Source of the DNA: Nocardioides turkmenicus
GTDB taxonomy: Bacteria > Actinomycetota > Actinomycetes > Propionibacteriales > Nocardioidaceae
Length of the DNA: 64,000 bases
NCBI RefSeq assembly: GCF_011045035.1
Contig: NZ_JAALAA010000021.1
Span: forward strand, 1-64,000
Direction of reading: 5' to 3'
This document shows positions 8,132 through 16,258 of this stretch, piece by piece (within the stretch, counting starts at the first letter, position 1; each line of letters starts with the position of its first letter). Below the pieces are notes generated by a model. That model was not told the DNA's origin. It did no database searches and saw only the letters and a program-made list of their open reading frames with translations. The translations under genes were made by a program, and so were the position numbers.

Positions 8132-8227
8132 TCACCCGATGTCCGGACCGGTTCCCGGGAGCGATGGTTGATGCATCAGGTCGACCACACATATCGACCG
8201 CACCGCAATCGACACAGGAGAACCACC

Positions 8228-9220
8228 ATGCGTACGTCCCGAATCGCCGCCCTCGCCGGGTTCGCCGGCATCGCCGCCTCCGCCCTGTCCTTCACCGGTC
8301 TCGGCCTGGGCACCGCAGCCAACGCCGCGGAGGGCACCGGCCGCCCCGGGACCTACCTGCTCGAGGGCGAGTCGTTCGCCCAGGGCGGCTCGAAGTTCGA
8401 GGGGATCGGCGTGGACCAGGAGTCCGGTAAGTTCTACGTCAGCGAGGTCACCGGCGGCGAGATCCAGCGTGGCTCCGCCGACCAGGCCCAGGCCGAGGAG
8501 TGGCTGGCCGGTGACGGCACCGACGGTCGCTACACCGCTCGCGGCATCACCGTCGACGACGAGGGCCGCATCTACATCGCCGGTGGCCCGAACGGCACCG
8601 GCAACGACCGCCCCGACCTGTGGGTCTACAGCCCCTCCGGCGAACTGCTCGCCGCCCTCCGGGTGCCCGACAACGACGCGTTCCTGAACGACGTCGCGAT
8701 CGGGCCGGACGGGGCTGCGTACTTCACCAACTCCAACGACCCGACGATCATCCGCGTCGCCGAGGGTGCGAACGGCTGGGAGGCGACCGAGTGGGCCGAC
8801 GGCAGCTCGCTGATCACCCGGCAGGAGGGCTTCAACCTCGGCGGCATCGTGACGAGCACGGACGAGTCCGCCTTCGTCGTCGCCCAGGGCAACACCGGCC
8901 AGCTGTGGCGCTTCGACATCGCCACCGGTGAGGTCAGCGAGATCGACACCGACGGCGCGAACCTGCGCAACGCGGACGGCCTGATCCGGCAGGGTCGCGA
9001 CCTCGTCGTGATCCGCAACTTCGACAAGCAGATCGTGCACCTCGAGCTGAACCCGTCCGCGACCTCCGCCGAGCTCGTCTCGTCGACCGCGACCGACCCG
9101 AACCGCATCTTCACCACGGGCAAGCTGCTCGACGGCCGGATGCTGCTCGTCGACAGCCACTTCGACGAGCAGACCGCGCAGGGGCCGTACGAGATCGTCA
9201 CCGCACGGATGCCCCGATGA
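8228..9220 (+). CDS. secreted SMP-30/gluconolactonase-like beta-propeller protein
   Basis: A 330-residue exported protein. Residues 1-34 are a signal peptide ending AANAAEG. The rest shows repeated blades with motifs such as FEGIGVDQESGKFYVSEV, GITVDDEGRIYIAG, NDVAIGPDGAAYFTNS and NADGLIRQG, which match SMP-30 or superoxide-dismutase-like propellers. These proteins are lactonases or metal-binding, sugar-acid-related enzymes; catalytic activity cannot be claimed here. ATG 8228 follows AGGAGAACCACC. Its stop overlaps the start of the ankyrin lipoprotein (ATGA), which suggests that the two exported proteins work together. Confidence 0.8.
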   Translation: MRTSRIAALAGFAGIAASALSFTGLGLGTAANAAEGTGRPGTYLLEGESFAQGGSKFEGIGVDQESGKFYVSEVTGGEIQRGSADQAQAEEWLAGDGTDGRYTARGITVDDEGRIYIAGGPNGTGNDRPDLWVYSPSGELLAALRVPDNDAFLNDVAIGPDGAAYFTNSNDPTIIRVAEGANGWEATEWADGSSLITRQEGFNLGGIVTSTDESAFVVAQGNTGQLWRFDIATGEVSEIDTDGANLRNADGLIRQGRDLVVIRNFDKQIVHLELNPSATSAELVSSTATDPNRIFTTGKLLDGRMLLVDSHFDEQTAQGPYEIVTARMPR

Positions 9221-10494
9221 CCACCCACCTGCGGTGGTCGATGGCCGCCGCGGCGCTGACCGTGCTTCTGGCAGGCTGCGCCGCGGCACCGTCGGAGACC
9301 GCCGATCGGCCGCCATCGAGCGCCCCGTCGAACTCGCCGTCGAGCTCGGCGCCGGCCAAGTCCGAAGCGGCGAAGAGGACCCCCGACCCCGAGGAGCTAC
9401 AGCGGATGAACGAGCAGCTGATCAAGGCCGCCTGGGACAACGACCTCGCTCGCGCCCGGCAGCTCATCACGGACGGCGCGGACGTCAACTATCAGGACGA
9501 CACCCAGCAGAGCGCCTACCTCATCGCCGCGAGCGAGGGGTACGTCGACCTGCTCGACCTGACCCTCCGCAACGGCGCGGAGATCAACGCGAAGGACTCC
9601 TACAACGGCACCGCGCTGATCCGCGCCGCCGAGCGTGGGCACGCCGACATCGTCGGGCGGCTGGTGCAGGCCGGCATCGACCTGGACCACGTCAACAACC
9701 TGGGCTGGACCGCACTGCACGAAGCGGTCGTCCTGGGTGACGACGGCCCGGACGCGGCCGACACCGTACGCGTGCTCGTCGCGGCCGGCGTGGACATCTC
9801 GATCAAGGCGGGCCGGGACGGCAAGACCGCCCTCCAGCACGCCGAGGAACGCGGGTTCGACGCGATCGTGTCGACGCTGCGTACGGCCTCGGAGCGGGTG
9901 GCCGACGGCGATGCGCAGCTGCTGCGCGCCGCTTCGGCCGGGAACGCCGACGCTGCTGCGGCCGCTCTCCGCGGCGGCGCCGACCTGGAGGCGCGCGACG
10001 GCAACCGGCGTACGCCGCTGCTGCTCGCGGTCACCGACGACCACCTCGAGACGGCCCGTCTGCTCGTGTTCCTGGGTGCCGACCCGGATGCCCTCGACGG
10101 CCAGCACGACACCCCCTGGCTGGTCACCGGCGTCACCGGGAGCGTGCCGATGGCCGAGCTGCTGCTCAGCGTCGACCCGGACCTGACCGTACGCAACCGC
10201 TACGGCGGCGTCTCGATCATCCCGGCGAGCGAGCGTGGCCACGCGGACTACGTGGAGCGGGTCGCGCGCACCGAGATCGATGTCAACCACATCAACGACC
10301 TCGGTTGGACCGCTCTTCTCGAGGCCGTGATCCTGGGCGAGGGCTCCGACCGCTGGCAGCGGGTCGTCCGCAGCCTGCTCGAGAACGGTGCCGACCCGAG
10401 CATCGCCGACCGCGACGGGGTGACGCCGCTCGAGCACGCCCGCAGCCGCGGGTTCACCGAGATCGCTCGCATCATCGAACAGCACGGCGGCTGA
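9217..10494 (+). CDS. ankyrin-repeat lipoprotein
   Basis: A 425-residue lipoprotein. The signal peptide ends in lipobox LLAGC (Cys21), followed by a Ser/Pro-rich tether up to about 55. The rest is ankyrin repeats (for example GYVDLLDLTLRNGAEINAKD, GHADIVGRLVQAGIDLDHVN, HLETARLLVFLGADPDALD). Residues of about 65-225 and 230-425 are two copies of the same block, each ending with a VNNLGWTAL or INDLGWTAL repeat and a -LGDD/-LGEG insertion, so the gene doubled internally. It is anchored outside the membrane and translationally coupled to the propeller protein, a probable partner. Confidence 0.88.
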   Translation: MTTHLRWSMAAAALTVLLAGCAAAPSETADRPPSSAPSNSPSSSAPAKSEAAKRTPDPEELQRMNEQLIKAAWDNDLARARQLITDGADVNYQDDTQQSAYLIAASEGYVDLLDLTLRNGAEINAKDSYNGTALIRAAERGHADIVGRLVQAGIDLDHVNNLGWTALHEAVVLGDDGPDAADTVRVLVAAGVDISIKAGRDGKTALQHAEERGFDAIVSTLRTASERVADGDAQLLRAASAGNADAAAAALRGGADLEARDGNRRTPLLLAVTDDHLETARLLVFLGADPDALDGQHDTPWLVTGVTGSVPMAELLLSVDPDLTVRNRYGGVSIIPASERGHADYVERVARTEIDVNHINDLGWTALLEAVILGEGSDRWQRVVRSLLENGADPSIADRDGVTPLEHARSRGFTEIARIIEQHGG

Positions 10495-10514
10495 TCTGCG
10501 GCCGCCCCACAGCC

Positions 10515-10552
10515 CGAGGCCCTGACCGGTTCCCCCACCCGTCGGGGCCTCG
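10515..10552. terminator. hairpin between convergent ankyrin and photolyase genes
   Basis: CGAGGCCC at 10515-10522 pairs with GGGCCTCG at 10545-10552 around a 22-base loop. It lies in the 65-bp gap between two converging stops and could serve both strands. There is no clear T-tract. Confidence 0.45.
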
Positions 10553-10559
10553 ACCTGCC

Positions 10560-11918
10560 TCAACGGCCGGCGCGGAGTGCGTGGTAGGCCTCCAAGGCCG
10601 CGGCGCGCTGCTCGGCGTGGTCGACGATCGGGGGCGGGTATCCGTCGGGCGGACCGCTCGGCGCGGTCCACGGCTCGTGGATCGCCTTGCCGGTGAGCGA
10701 ACGGAGCTCCGGGACCCAGCGGCGGATGTAGGTGCCGTCCGGATCGAACGTGCGGGCCTGCGTGGTCGGGTTGAAGATCCGGAAGTAGGGGGCCGCGTCC
10801 GTGCCGCAGCCGACGGCCCACTGCCAACCGTGCTGGTTGCTGGCCAGGTCGCCGTCGATCAGGTGGCGCAGGAAGTGGCGCGCACCATGCGTCCACTCGA
10901 CACCGAGATCCTTGACCAGGAACGACGCCACCAGCATCCGCACCCGGTTGTGCATCCACCCCTCCGCGAGCAGCTGCCGCATCCCGGCGTCGACGAGCGG
11001 GTAGCCGGTCCGCCCGGCCGCCCACGCGTCGAGGTGCTCGCGCAGGGCGGCTCCGGTGACGTACGGCAGCCCGCGGGGCTCCGGCCGGGCATAGTCCCGT
11101 GCGGTCTCGGGACGGTGGTGGAGCACGTCGGCGTAGAACTCGCGGAAGGCAAGCTCGCGGCGGAACGCCTCATCCGGGTGGTCGGCCAGGTCGGCCAGCA
11201 GCGTCCGCGGATGCAGGGCCCCGACCTTGAGGTAGGGCGAGATCCGGGAGGTGGCATCGAGGTCGGGGCGGTCCCGCGCGGTCGCATAGTCGGCGATCCG
11301 CCCCAGCGCCTCCGCCCAGTGCCGCCGGGCGGCGGACTCCCCAGGCTCGAGACGTACGCCGGGAGGAAGCTCCGCGCTCGGGATCTCGTCCGCCGGGGCG
11401 GACGCCCAGACCACCTGCGTGGGATCGCTCTCGGCCGGAGCACGCCATCCGTGCGCCAGCCAGGCCCGGTAGTAGGGCGTGAACACCTGGTAGCCGTTGC
11501 CCGAGCCGGTCAGCAGCCGCCCCGGCGAGACGACGTACGGCGACCCGGTCTCGACCAGCGGCACCTCGCCGAGCGCTTCCCGGACCCGGGCGTCGCGAGC
11601 CCGGCCGTAGGGGCCGTGATCGGCGCTGATGTGCACCTCCCGCGCCCCGGTGTCAGCCACCACCGCGGGCAGCACCTCCGCCGGGTCACCGTGGCGGACC
11701 ACCAGCGTGGCTCCGTGCTCGGCCAGCTCGTCGGCCAGCGCCCGGACCGATGCCAGCACCCAGGCGACGCGGTTCGGTCCCGCCGGCGCCAGCAACCGCT
11801 CATCGAGCACGTAGAGCGGCAGCACCTCCGCCCCGCCCTCGGCCGCTGCGAGCAGGGCCGGATGGTCGAGCAGCCTCAAGTCCCGGCGGAACCAGAGCAC
11901 TCGCCTGTCGCCGCTCAT
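10560..11918 (-). CDS. phr: deoxyribodipyrimidine photolyase (class I cryptochrome/photolyase)
   Basis: A 452-residue light-driven repair enzyme for cyclobutane pyrimidine dimers. The N-terminal antenna domain starts VLWFRRDLRLLDHPAL. The C-terminal FAD domain has the signature segments TGYPLVDAGMRQLLAEGWMHN, RMLVASFLVKDL and WQWAVGCGTDAAPYFRIFNP, which match CPD photolyases. The start ATG 11918 follows GAGGTGGGG; the open frame upstream to 12029 lies over the GNAT remnant. It is a single gene on its own. CPD photolyase is more likely than 6-4 photolyase or cryptochrome because of the short class I length. Confidence 0.92.
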   Translation of the reverse strand: MSGDRRVLWFRRDLRLLDHPALLAAAEGGAEVLPLYVLDERLLAPAGPNRVAWVLASVRALADELAEHGATLVVRHGDPAEVLPAVVADTGAREVHISADHGPYGRARDARVREALGEVPLVETGSPYVVSPGRLLTGSGNGYQVFTPYYRAWLAHGWRAPAESDPTQVVWASAPADEIPSAELPPGVRLEPGESAARRHWAEALGRIADYATARDRPDLDATSRISPYLKVGALHPRTLLADLADHPDEAFRRELAFREFYADVLHHRPETARDYARPEPRGLPYVTGAALREHLDAWAAGRTGYPLVDAGMRQLLAEGWMHNRVRMLVASFLVKDLGVEWTHGARHFLRHLIDGDLASNQHGWQWAVGCGTDAAPYFRIFNPTTQARTFDPDGTYIRRWVPELRSLTGKAIHEPWTAPSGPPDGYPPPIVDHAEQRAAALEAYHALRAGR

Positions 11919-11971
11919 CGGCCCCACCTCTCGACATCGATCACGCCTACCTGGCGAGTCCACCACGTTGA

Positions 11972-12130
11972 GGCAGCGGCACGAGCATCGAGAACGCGGC
12001 GCTCGCCGCAGGCGCCACCCGGCTGTCACTGGTGACCGAGATCGACAACGACGCCGCGCTCAGTCTGTACCGCAGACTCGGATTCAGGCCGGTCGAAGGT
12101 CTGACATCGCTCAGCCTCGACCTCGCCTGA
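11972..12130 (+). pseudogene. C-terminal remnant of a GNAT N-acetyltransferase
   Basis: An open stretch after an in-frame TGA at 11969 encodes GTSIENAALAAGATRL, then LVTEIDNDAALSLYRRLGF, and ends at TGA 12130. N-AALSLYRRLGF is the typical acetyl-CoA-binding C-terminal motif of GCN5-related acetyltransferases. The N-terminal two thirds are absent: the photolyase gene occupies the place where they should be. It is a decayed fragment, not a working gene. Confidence 0.75.
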
Positions 12131-12154
12131 ATGTTTCACGCACGAGTGACCGTC

Positions 12155-12212
12155 GTGCGGTGAACGAATATTCGTTCACCGCACCCTCCCCCGCGAACGA
12201 AAATTCATTCGC
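12155..12212. repeat. 30-bp perfect palindrome plus a related imperfect one
   Basis: Bases 12155-12184 are fully self-complementary around TGAACGAATATTCGTTCA. A second, imperfect palindrome, GCGAACGAAAATTCATTCGC, follows at 12193-12212 with the same GAACGAA arms. They lie between the GNAT remnant and the 3' end of the SDR gene, where transcription converges. The AT-rich centre is unusual for this genome. They may be a bidirectional terminator, a protein-binding site or a relic of a mobile palindrome. Confidence 0.6.
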
Positions 12213-12226
12213 CCGGCGCACTGGGG

Positions 12227-12961
12227 TCAGCCGCGGCCGGCGTACGGCATCCCGGTCGCGAGGATGGTCATCGCCGGGACGCTGACGCCGAGCGGGAGCT
12301 GGGCCATGGCCACGACGGCGTCGGCGACGTGCTGGGGGTCGAAGGTGGGCTCGGGACGTACGGTGCCGTCGGCCTGGCGGGCGCCGACGGCGATGCCGGC
12401 GGTCATCTCGGTGGCGGCGTTGCCGATGTCGATCTGGCCGACGGCGATGTCGTGGGCGCGGCCGTCGAGGGCGAGCGAGCGGGTGAGGCCGGTGATCGCG
12501 TGCTTGGAGGTGGTGTAGGCGGCGCTGCCGGGGCGGGGTACGTGGGCGGAGATCGAACCGTTGTTGATGATCCGGCCGCCGCGCGGGTCCTGACGCTTCA
12601 TCTGGGCGAAGGCCGCGCGCGCACACAGGAACGAGCCGGTGACGTTGACCGCCAGCGTCGCGGCGAACTCCTCGGGCGGGATCTCGTCGGGATCCCCGCT
12701 CGGTCCGAAGGTGCCGGCGTTGTTGACCAGCAGGTCGACGCGCCCCCACGTCCCGACGACGGCGGCGAACGCCGCCTCCACCTCGGCGGCGGAGGCGACG
12801 TCGGTGGGCAGGACGAGAGACCGCGCCATCAGCGACGCGGTCGCCTCGAGGGAGGACTCGGTGCGCCCGAGAAGCGCGACCTGGAAGCCGGCCCCGTCCA
12901 GGGCCTGGGCGATCACTCGACCCAGGCCCGAACCGGCACCGGTGACGACCGCGACTGGCAT
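12227..12961 (-). CDS. short-chain dehydrogenase/reductase
   Basis: A 244-residue classical SDR. Cofactor motif TGAGSGLG at 7-14, NNAG at 80-83, catalytic Ser136, Tyr149 and Lys153 (YTTSK). The residues after the second strand (GRTESS) favour NADP(H). The start codon overlaps the allE stop (TGATG), so it is the last gene of the allB-allE unit. Its substrate is unknown. A role in reducing or oxidising an allantoin-pathway by-product is inference from position only. Confidence 0.85.
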   Translation of the reverse strand: MPVAVVTGAGSGLGRVIAQALDGAGFQVALLGRTESSLEATASLMARSLVLPTDVASAAEVEAAFAAVVGTWGRVDLLVNNAGTFGPSGDPDEIPPEEFAATLAVNVTGSFLCARAAFAQMKRQDPRGGRIINNGSISAHVPRPGSAAYTTSKHAITGLTRSLALDGRAHDIAVGQIDIGNAATEMTAGIAVGARQADGTVRPEPTFDPQHVADAVVAMAQLPLGVSVPAMTILATGMPYAGRG

Positions 12962-13794
12962 CAGCCGAACTGCCGCGACAGGACCGCGTGGCGGTTGACG
13001 TCCTTGTAGAGCAGGTAGCGGAACCGGCCAGGGCCACCGGCGTAGCAGGCCTGCGGGCAGAACGCCCGCAGCCACATGAAGTCGCCCTCCTGCACCTCCA
13101 CCCAGTCCTTGTTGAGCAGGTAGACGGCCTTGCCCTCGAGGACGTAGAGCCCGTGCTCCATCACGTGCGTCTCCGGGAACGGGATCGCGCCGCCCGGCTC
13201 GAAGCTGACGATGTTGACGTGCATGTCGTGGCGTACGTCATCGGGGTCGACGAAGCGCTGGGTCTTCCAGGCGCCGTTGGTGCCCGGCATCTCGCCGCCG
13301 GGCACGTCGACCTCGTTGGTGACGAACGGCTCCGGCACGTCGATGCCCTCGACCCGCTGGTAGGCCTTGCGGATCCAGTGGAAGCGGGCGACCTGGTCGC
13401 TGGTGTTGTGCAGCGTCCAGGCGGAGCCGGGCGGGAGGAAGGCATACCCACCCGGCGCGAGCGAGTGCTTCTCGCCCTCGATCGAGAGCGTCAGCGCGCC
13501 CTCGACCACGAACAGGACGCCCTCGGCGCCCGGGTCGAGCTCCGGCTTGTCGCTGCCGCCGCCGGGCGAGACCTCGACGATGTACTGGGAGAACGTCTCG
13601 GCGAAGCCCGAGAGCGGCCGGGCGATGACCCACAGCCGGGTGCCCTCCCAGAACGGGAGCTTGCTGGTGACGATGTCGCGCATGGTGCCACGCGGGAGCA
13701 CGGCGTACGCCTCGGTGAAGACGGCCCGGTCGGTGGTCAGCTCCCGCTGCGACGGGTGGCCGCCGGTCGGGGCGTAGTAGCGAGGTTCGCTCAT
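12961..13794 (-). CDS. allE: (S)-ureidoglycine aminohydrolase
   Basis: A 277-residue bicupin. It releases ammonia from (S)-ureidoglycine to give (S)-ureidoglycolate, a late step of allantoin breakdown. The start region RYYAPTGGHPSQRELTTDRA, the first cupin with LFVVEGALTL and YAFLPPGSAWTL, and the second cupin with FPETHVMEHGLYVLEGKAVY (metal ligands in the second barrel) match AllE/YlbA proteins in order and length. AAGGAG precedes ATG 13794. The gene overlaps allB by 4 bp (ATGA). Confidence 0.93.
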   Translation of the reverse strand: MSEPRYYAPTGGHPSQRELTTDRAVFTEAYAVLPRGTMRDIVTSKLPFWEGTRLWVIARPLSGFAETFSQYIVEVSPGGGSDKPELDPGAEGVLFVVEGALTLSIEGEKHSLAPGGYAFLPPGSAWTLHNTSDQVARFHWIRKAYQRVEGIDVPEPFVTNEVDVPGGEMPGTNGAWKTQRFVDPDDVRHDMHVNIVSFEPGGAIPFPETHVMEHGLYVLEGKAVYLLNKDWVEVQEGDFMWLRAFCPQACYAGGPGRFRYLLYKDVNRHAVLSRQFG

Positions 13795-15143
13795 GGTCGG
13801 GCTCCTTCGGTGGTGACTCTGCTGAGCAGCCGGCCCTGGGGCGCGGCCTCGATGTCGATCTTCTCGCCGCGCAGCCAGGTCGCGCGGACGACGCCTGCGA
13901 GCGACCGACCGTGGTAGGGCGTGACGGCATTCTTGTGATGGAGCCTCGCGGCATCGACGACGAAGGAGTCGTCGGGGGCGAGCACCGCGAAGTCGGCGTC
14001 GTACCCGACCGCGATGCGCCCCTTGCCGTCCAGCCCCGCATGACGGGCGGGAGCATCCGACATCCAGCGGGCGATGTCGGTGAGCCGGAAACCACGGGCC
14101 CGGGCCTCGGTCCAGACGGCCGACAGGCCGAGCTGGAGCGACGAGATGCCGCCCCAGGCGATCCCGAAGTCGCCGGTGTCGAGGGCCTTCAGGTCGGGGG
14201 TCGAGGGCGAGTGGTCGGTGACCACCATGTCGATGACGCCGTCGCGCAGGCCCTGCCAGAGCAGCTCGCGGTTGGCCGCCTCGCGGATCGGCGGACAGCA
14301 CTTGTACTGCGTCGCGCCGTCGGGGATCTCCTCGGCGGCGAAGGTCAGGTAGTGGGGGCAGGTCTCGGCCGTGATCGGGACCTCGTCGCGGCGGGCCGCG
14401 TCGATCGTCGCGAGCACGTCGGAGCTGGAGACGTGCAGGATGTGGACCCGGCACCCGGTTTTCCGGGCGAGCTCGACCACCCCGGCGACCGCGAGGTTCT
14501 CGGCGTCCCGGGGGCGGCTGCTCAGGAAGCGTTGGTACGTCCCTCCGACCGCCGCGGGCGCGTGCTCGATCGCGTGGGCGTCCTCGGCGTGCACGATCAG
14601 CAGACCGTCGAAGGAAGCGATCTCGCGCATCGCGAGCTCGAGCTGTGCACGGTCGAGCGGCGGGAACTCGTCGACGCCCGAGTGCAGCAGGAAGCACTTG
14701 AACCCGGAGACCCCCGCCTCGTGGAGAGGGCGCAGCTCGGCGAGGTTGCCGGGGATCGCGCCGCCCCAGAAGCCGACGTCGACGAAGGCCTGGCTCGCCG
14801 CGGTCTTGCGCTTCAGGTCGAGCGCCGGGAGGTCGCAGGTTGGCGGGATGCTGTTGAGCGGCATGTCGACGATCGTGGTGACCCCGCCGGCGGCTGCTGC
14901 GCGGGTCGCGGAGGAGAAGCCCTCCCACTCGGTCCGGCCGGGGTCGTTGACGTGCACGTGGGCGTCGACGACGCCGGGCATCAGCACCTCGTCGGCGGCG
15001 AGCGCGACCTCACGGGCCGCCGTCAGATCGGCCGACTCGACGGCGACGATCTTCCCGTCGCGTACTCCGACCGAGCCTGACCTCTCGCCGTCCGGGGTCA
15101 CCATCCGCGCCGCCCGGATGACGAGTTCGAGTTCTCGACTCAC
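13791..15143 (-). CDS. allB: allantoinase
   Basis: A 450-residue cyclic amidohydrolase that opens allantoin to allantoate. Metal ligands are visible: HVH at 62-64 in AHVHVNDPGR, the carboxylated Lys149 in SGFKCFL, His in IVHAEDAHAIEHA and HILHVSS, and Asp in VTDHSPS. The length and the DPGRTEWEG segment favour allantoinase over hydantoinase or dihydroorotase. It overlaps the FAH-family gene upstream and allE downstream by 4 bp each, so the three are co-translated. Confidence 0.93.
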   Translation of the reverse strand: MSRELELVIRAARMVTPDGERSGSVGVRDGKIVAVESADLTAAREVALAADEVLMPGVVDAHVHVNDPGRTEWEGFSSATRAAAAGGVTTIVDMPLNSIPPTCDLPALDLKRKTAASQAFVDVGFWGGAIPGNLAELRPLHEAGVSGFKCFLLHSGVDEFPPLDRAQLELAMREIASFDGLLIVHAEDAHAIEHAPAAVGGTYQRFLSSRPRDAENLAVAGVVELARKTGCRVHILHVSSSDVLATIDAARRDEVPITAETCPHYLTFAAEEIPDGATQYKCCPPIREAANRELLWQGLRDGVIDMVVTDHSPSTPDLKALDTGDFGIAWGGISSLQLGLSAVWTEARARGFRLTDIARWMSDAPARHAGLDGKGRIAVGYDADFAVLAPDDSFVVDAARLHHKNAVTPYHGRSLAGVVRATWLRGEKIDIEAAPQGRLLSRVTTEGARP

Positions 15144-16024
15144 ACCCTCACCTCCGCCTCATCGACTGCCTCTTCGACTGCCACGACCCGCGTACGCTGG
15201 CGGCCGAGGCCGGTCACCTCGGCCTCCACCACATGCCCCTCCCGCAGGAAGGGCCGGGGCTCGGGCCGCAACGCTGCGACCCCGCCAGGCGTCCCGGTCA
15301 GCACCAGGTCGCCGGGTTCGAGTGTCATCAGCGTACTGAGGAAGGCGAGGACCTCACCGACGCCGTAGGCCATCCGGGTGGTCGTCCCGTGCTGCCGCCG
15401 CTCGCCGTCGACCCACAGCTCCAGACCGAGGGCCTGCGGGTCGGCCACGGCGTCGGGCGTGACCAGCCAGGGACCGATGGGCGTGAAGGTGTCGGCACAC
15501 TTCCCCTTCGCCCAGGTCGGCCCGGCCGCGATCCGCGACCGCTCGCTGACGTCGTCGGCCGTGAGGTAGCCGCCGACTGCGGCCAGAGCCTGCTGCGGGT
15601 CGGGGCACCGGGAGAGCTTTCGCCCGATGACCACCCCCAGCTCGACCTCGTAGTCGGTCGTCGTCGAACCCGGCGGCAGCTCGATCGCGTCGTAGGGACC
15701 GACGATCGAGGTCGAGGGCTTGAGGAAGACGACCGGCTCGTCCGGGATCGCGACGCCAGCCTCCTCGGCGTGGTCCTCGTAGTTGAGCCCGACGCCGACG
15801 ACCTTGCCTGGTCTCGCCACCGGCGGTCCGATCCGGGTGCCGTCGGGGACTCTCGGAAGGCGGCCTGATGCGACTGCCGCTCTGACCGAGGCGAGCCGCT
15901 CGGGGTCGCCCAGCAGGTTCCCGTCGATCGCCGGCACGACGGCCGACAGGTCGCGCAGGATGTCTTGGTCGTCGAGAGCGGCGGGGCGTTCCTGCCCCGG
16001 CGGTCCCACGCTCAGCAATCTCAT
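15140..16024 (-). CDS. fumarylacetoacetate hydrolase family protein, probable ureidoglycolate lyase
   Basis: A 294-residue FAH-fold protein. The core motifs VGVGLNYEDHAEE, VFLKPSTSIVGPYD, DYEVELGVVIGR and the acidic metal ligands E-x-E/D are present, as is GDLVLTGTPGGVA. Members cleave C-C or C-N bonds next to a keto or hydroxy acid. Some bacterial ureidoglycolate lyases belong to this family, and here the gene is first in an operon with allB and allE and next to glyoxylate-use genes. That makes release of glyoxylate and urea from ureidoglycolate the most economical role. This is inference; 2-keto-pentenoate-type activity is the alternative. Start ATG 16024 follows GAGGAGGACGC. Confidence 0.8.
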   Translation of the reverse strand: MRLLSVGPPGQERPAALDDQDILRDLSAVVPAIDGNLLGDPERLASVRAAVASGRLPRVPDGTRIGPPVARPGKVVGVGLNYEDHAEEAGVAIPDEPVVFLKPSTSIVGPYDAIELPPGSTTTDYEVELGVVIGRKLSRCPDPQQALAAVGGYLTADDVSERSRIAAGPTWAKGKCADTFTPIGPWLVTPDAVADPQALGLELWVDGERRQHGTTTRMAYGVGEVLAFLSTLMTLEPGDLVLTGTPGGVAALRPEPRPFLREGHVVEAEVTGLGRQRTRVVAVEEAVDEAEVRV

Positions 16025-16034
16025 GCGTCCTCCT

Positions 16035-16251
16035 CGGATGCTGACCGAGTTACCTCGGTCTGGATGCACTCCCCTCGCGGAACTCCACGAAGGAGGTGGG
16101 CACTCACCGAGTTACCTCGGTGGACATTCCGCGGGCCGCTGTCGCGGGCCCTCCGGATGCTGGCCGAGGTACCTCGGCCAGCATGCACTCCCCTCGCGGA
16201 ACTCCACGAAGGAGGTGACCGCTCACCGAGGTAACTCGGTGAGCATTCCGC
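16035..16251. repeat. two 98-nt tandem units, each with two hairpins around a fixed core
   Basis: Units at 16035-16132 and 16154-16251 are separated by 21 bases. Each has a palindrome, then the fixed core GCACTCCCCTCGCGGAACTC continuing to GGAGGTG, then a second palindrome and CATTCCGC. Palindromes: GACCGAG-N4-CTCGGTC (16043-16060), CACCGAG-N4-CTCGGTG (16105-16122), a perfect 28-mer around GGCCGAGGTACCTCGGCC (16157-16184), and GCTCACCGAG-N4-CTCGGTGAGC (16221-16244). Arm changes are compensated on both sides. The block divides glxK from the FAH-allB-allE unit, so it may terminate, attenuate or stabilise the transcript. Confidence 0.8.
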
Positions 16252-16258
16252 CGCTCGC

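Noticed and set aside
13238..14095. Reverse open frames overlapping allE and allB (for example 285 residues)
   Set aside because: They are Arg/Pro/Ser-rich shadow frames of allE and allB with no family features.
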